A DNA stretch of 6,293 bases from NCBI GenBank assembly GCA_039030125.1, contig JBCCEV010000200.1, forward strand, positions 1-6,293, written 5' to 3'. Below are positions 5,943-6,293 of the stretch, piece after piece. The DNA is from JBCCEV01 sp039030125. GTDB lineage: Bacteria; Pseudomonadota; Gammaproteobacteria; Ga0077536. A program made the position numbers and the translations under genes. The notes beneath the pieces were generated by a model that worked only from the letters and a program-made list of their open reading frames with translations, searched no databases and was not told the origin of the DNA. Positions within the stretch are counted from its first letter, which is position 1. Each line of letters opens with the position of its first letter.

Positions 5943-6293
5943 TCAGTTCCAGGGGTCGAACAGCCCGCTAGTGTCCGGAGCGGGTTCACTGTCGATCACG
6001 GTCGCGAAGGGGCGGGCCTCCGGCGCAGGCAGCGGCTGAGCGACCGGCGGGGATGCCGCGTGATGCGACTGAGTATGCGCGTGCGGATGCGGCGCGTGAG
6101 GATGCGGCGCATGCGCGACCGGTGGGTGGGCTGGCGCGATGACGGCGGGCTCGGACGGCGGCGCCTCGATCCCCGAAGGCAGGACCGGCGCCGGAGCCGA
6201 TGGCGCCTCGACGACCCTCGATGGCTCGGCGGACGGCATCGACGGCAGCTCTTCCGGGCGCTCGACGTGGGCATCCACGACGGCGACCGCATC
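5943..6293 (-). CDS. Pro/Ala/His-rich C-terminal region of an unidentified protein (partial)
   Basis: The frame is open from the window edge at 6293 to the TGA at 5945-5943, giving 116 residues with the N-terminus outside. I do not recognise the protein. It is low-complexity: many Pro, Ala and Glu residues, a His-rich middle (HAPHPHAPHPHAHTQSHH, encoded about 6059-6115), and a short end, TSGLFDPWN, that looks like a defined terminal motif. Codons are strongly G/C at the third position, like the sulfotransferase, which supports real coding and common origin with it. Such a tail is usually a flexible, probably disordered extension of a larger protein; the histidines could bind metal, but that is speculation. 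A GTG at 6276-6278 could start a 111-residue protein, but the frame continues upstream without a stop. The gene is convergent with the sulfotransferase, 28 bases apart, with no visible terminator between. Confidence 0.55.
   Translation of the reverse strand, partial: DAVAVVDAHVERPEELPSMPSAEPSRVVEAPSAPAPVLPSGIEAPPSEPAVIAPAHPPVAHAPHPHAPHPHAHTQSHHAASPPVAQPLPAPEARPFATVIDSEPAPDTSGLFDPWN
6081..6110. repeat. 15-bp tandem repeat, two copies
   Basis: Two adjacent 15-base units (6081-6095 and 6096-6110) differ at one base only. On the minus strand they encode two copies of APHPH in the His-rich stretch of the partial gene. The unit length is a multiple of three, so copy number could change without a frameshift. 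Confidence 0.7.

Overview
The window reads as bacterial chromosome, most likely from a gammaproteobacterium for the first 5.2 kb. The case rests on a ZapE-type ATPase that is close to the enteric protein in length and motifs, the C-terminus of a PA0069-type radical SAM protein, and moderate GC with mixed codon use. From about 5.2 kb to the end the DNA looks different. Third codon positions are almost all G or C, and the first gene there has no usable start. The last 1.1 kb may be a horizontally acquired segment, the remnant of a rearrangement, or a chimeric join between two genomes. The sequence alone cannot decide.

Layout. 1-263 (+): the last 86 residues of a radical SAM protein. 264-3623 (-): a three-gene block read right to left, consisting of a conserved 169-residue protein of unknown function, a membrane-anchored Cache-HAMP-SpoIIE/PP2C phosphatase, and a YugP-type membrane zinc metallopeptidase. 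The phosphatase stop and the peptidase start overlap in TGATG. 3624-3737: divergent intergenic region. 3738-4874 (+): zapE. 4875-4984: an AT-rich spacer with a consensus -35 box and a tandem 8-bp repeat. 4985-5182 (+): a 65-residue basic orphan protein. 5183-5230: a short non-coding stretch with a perfect 7-bp hairpin, where the composition changes. About 5210-5914 (+): a sulfotransferase lacking a start codon. 5943-6293 (-): the C-terminal end of a Pro/Ala/His-rich protein that runs off the window.

How the genes may work together. The minus-strand block has the look of an envelope signalling unit. A periplasmic Cache sensor would control a cytoplasmic Ser/Thr phosphatase of the RsbU type, co-transcribed with a membrane protease and a small soluble protein. 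No STAS-domain antagonist or RsbW-like kinase is present, so the phosphatase target is not in the window. ZapE is a cell-division housekeeping gene and probably has no functional link to the block. I see no CRISPR array, rRNA, tRNA, transposase or defence system. The least explained parts are the three-gene block with its unknown first member, the 65-residue orphan with its own promoter, and the junction near 5.2 kb.
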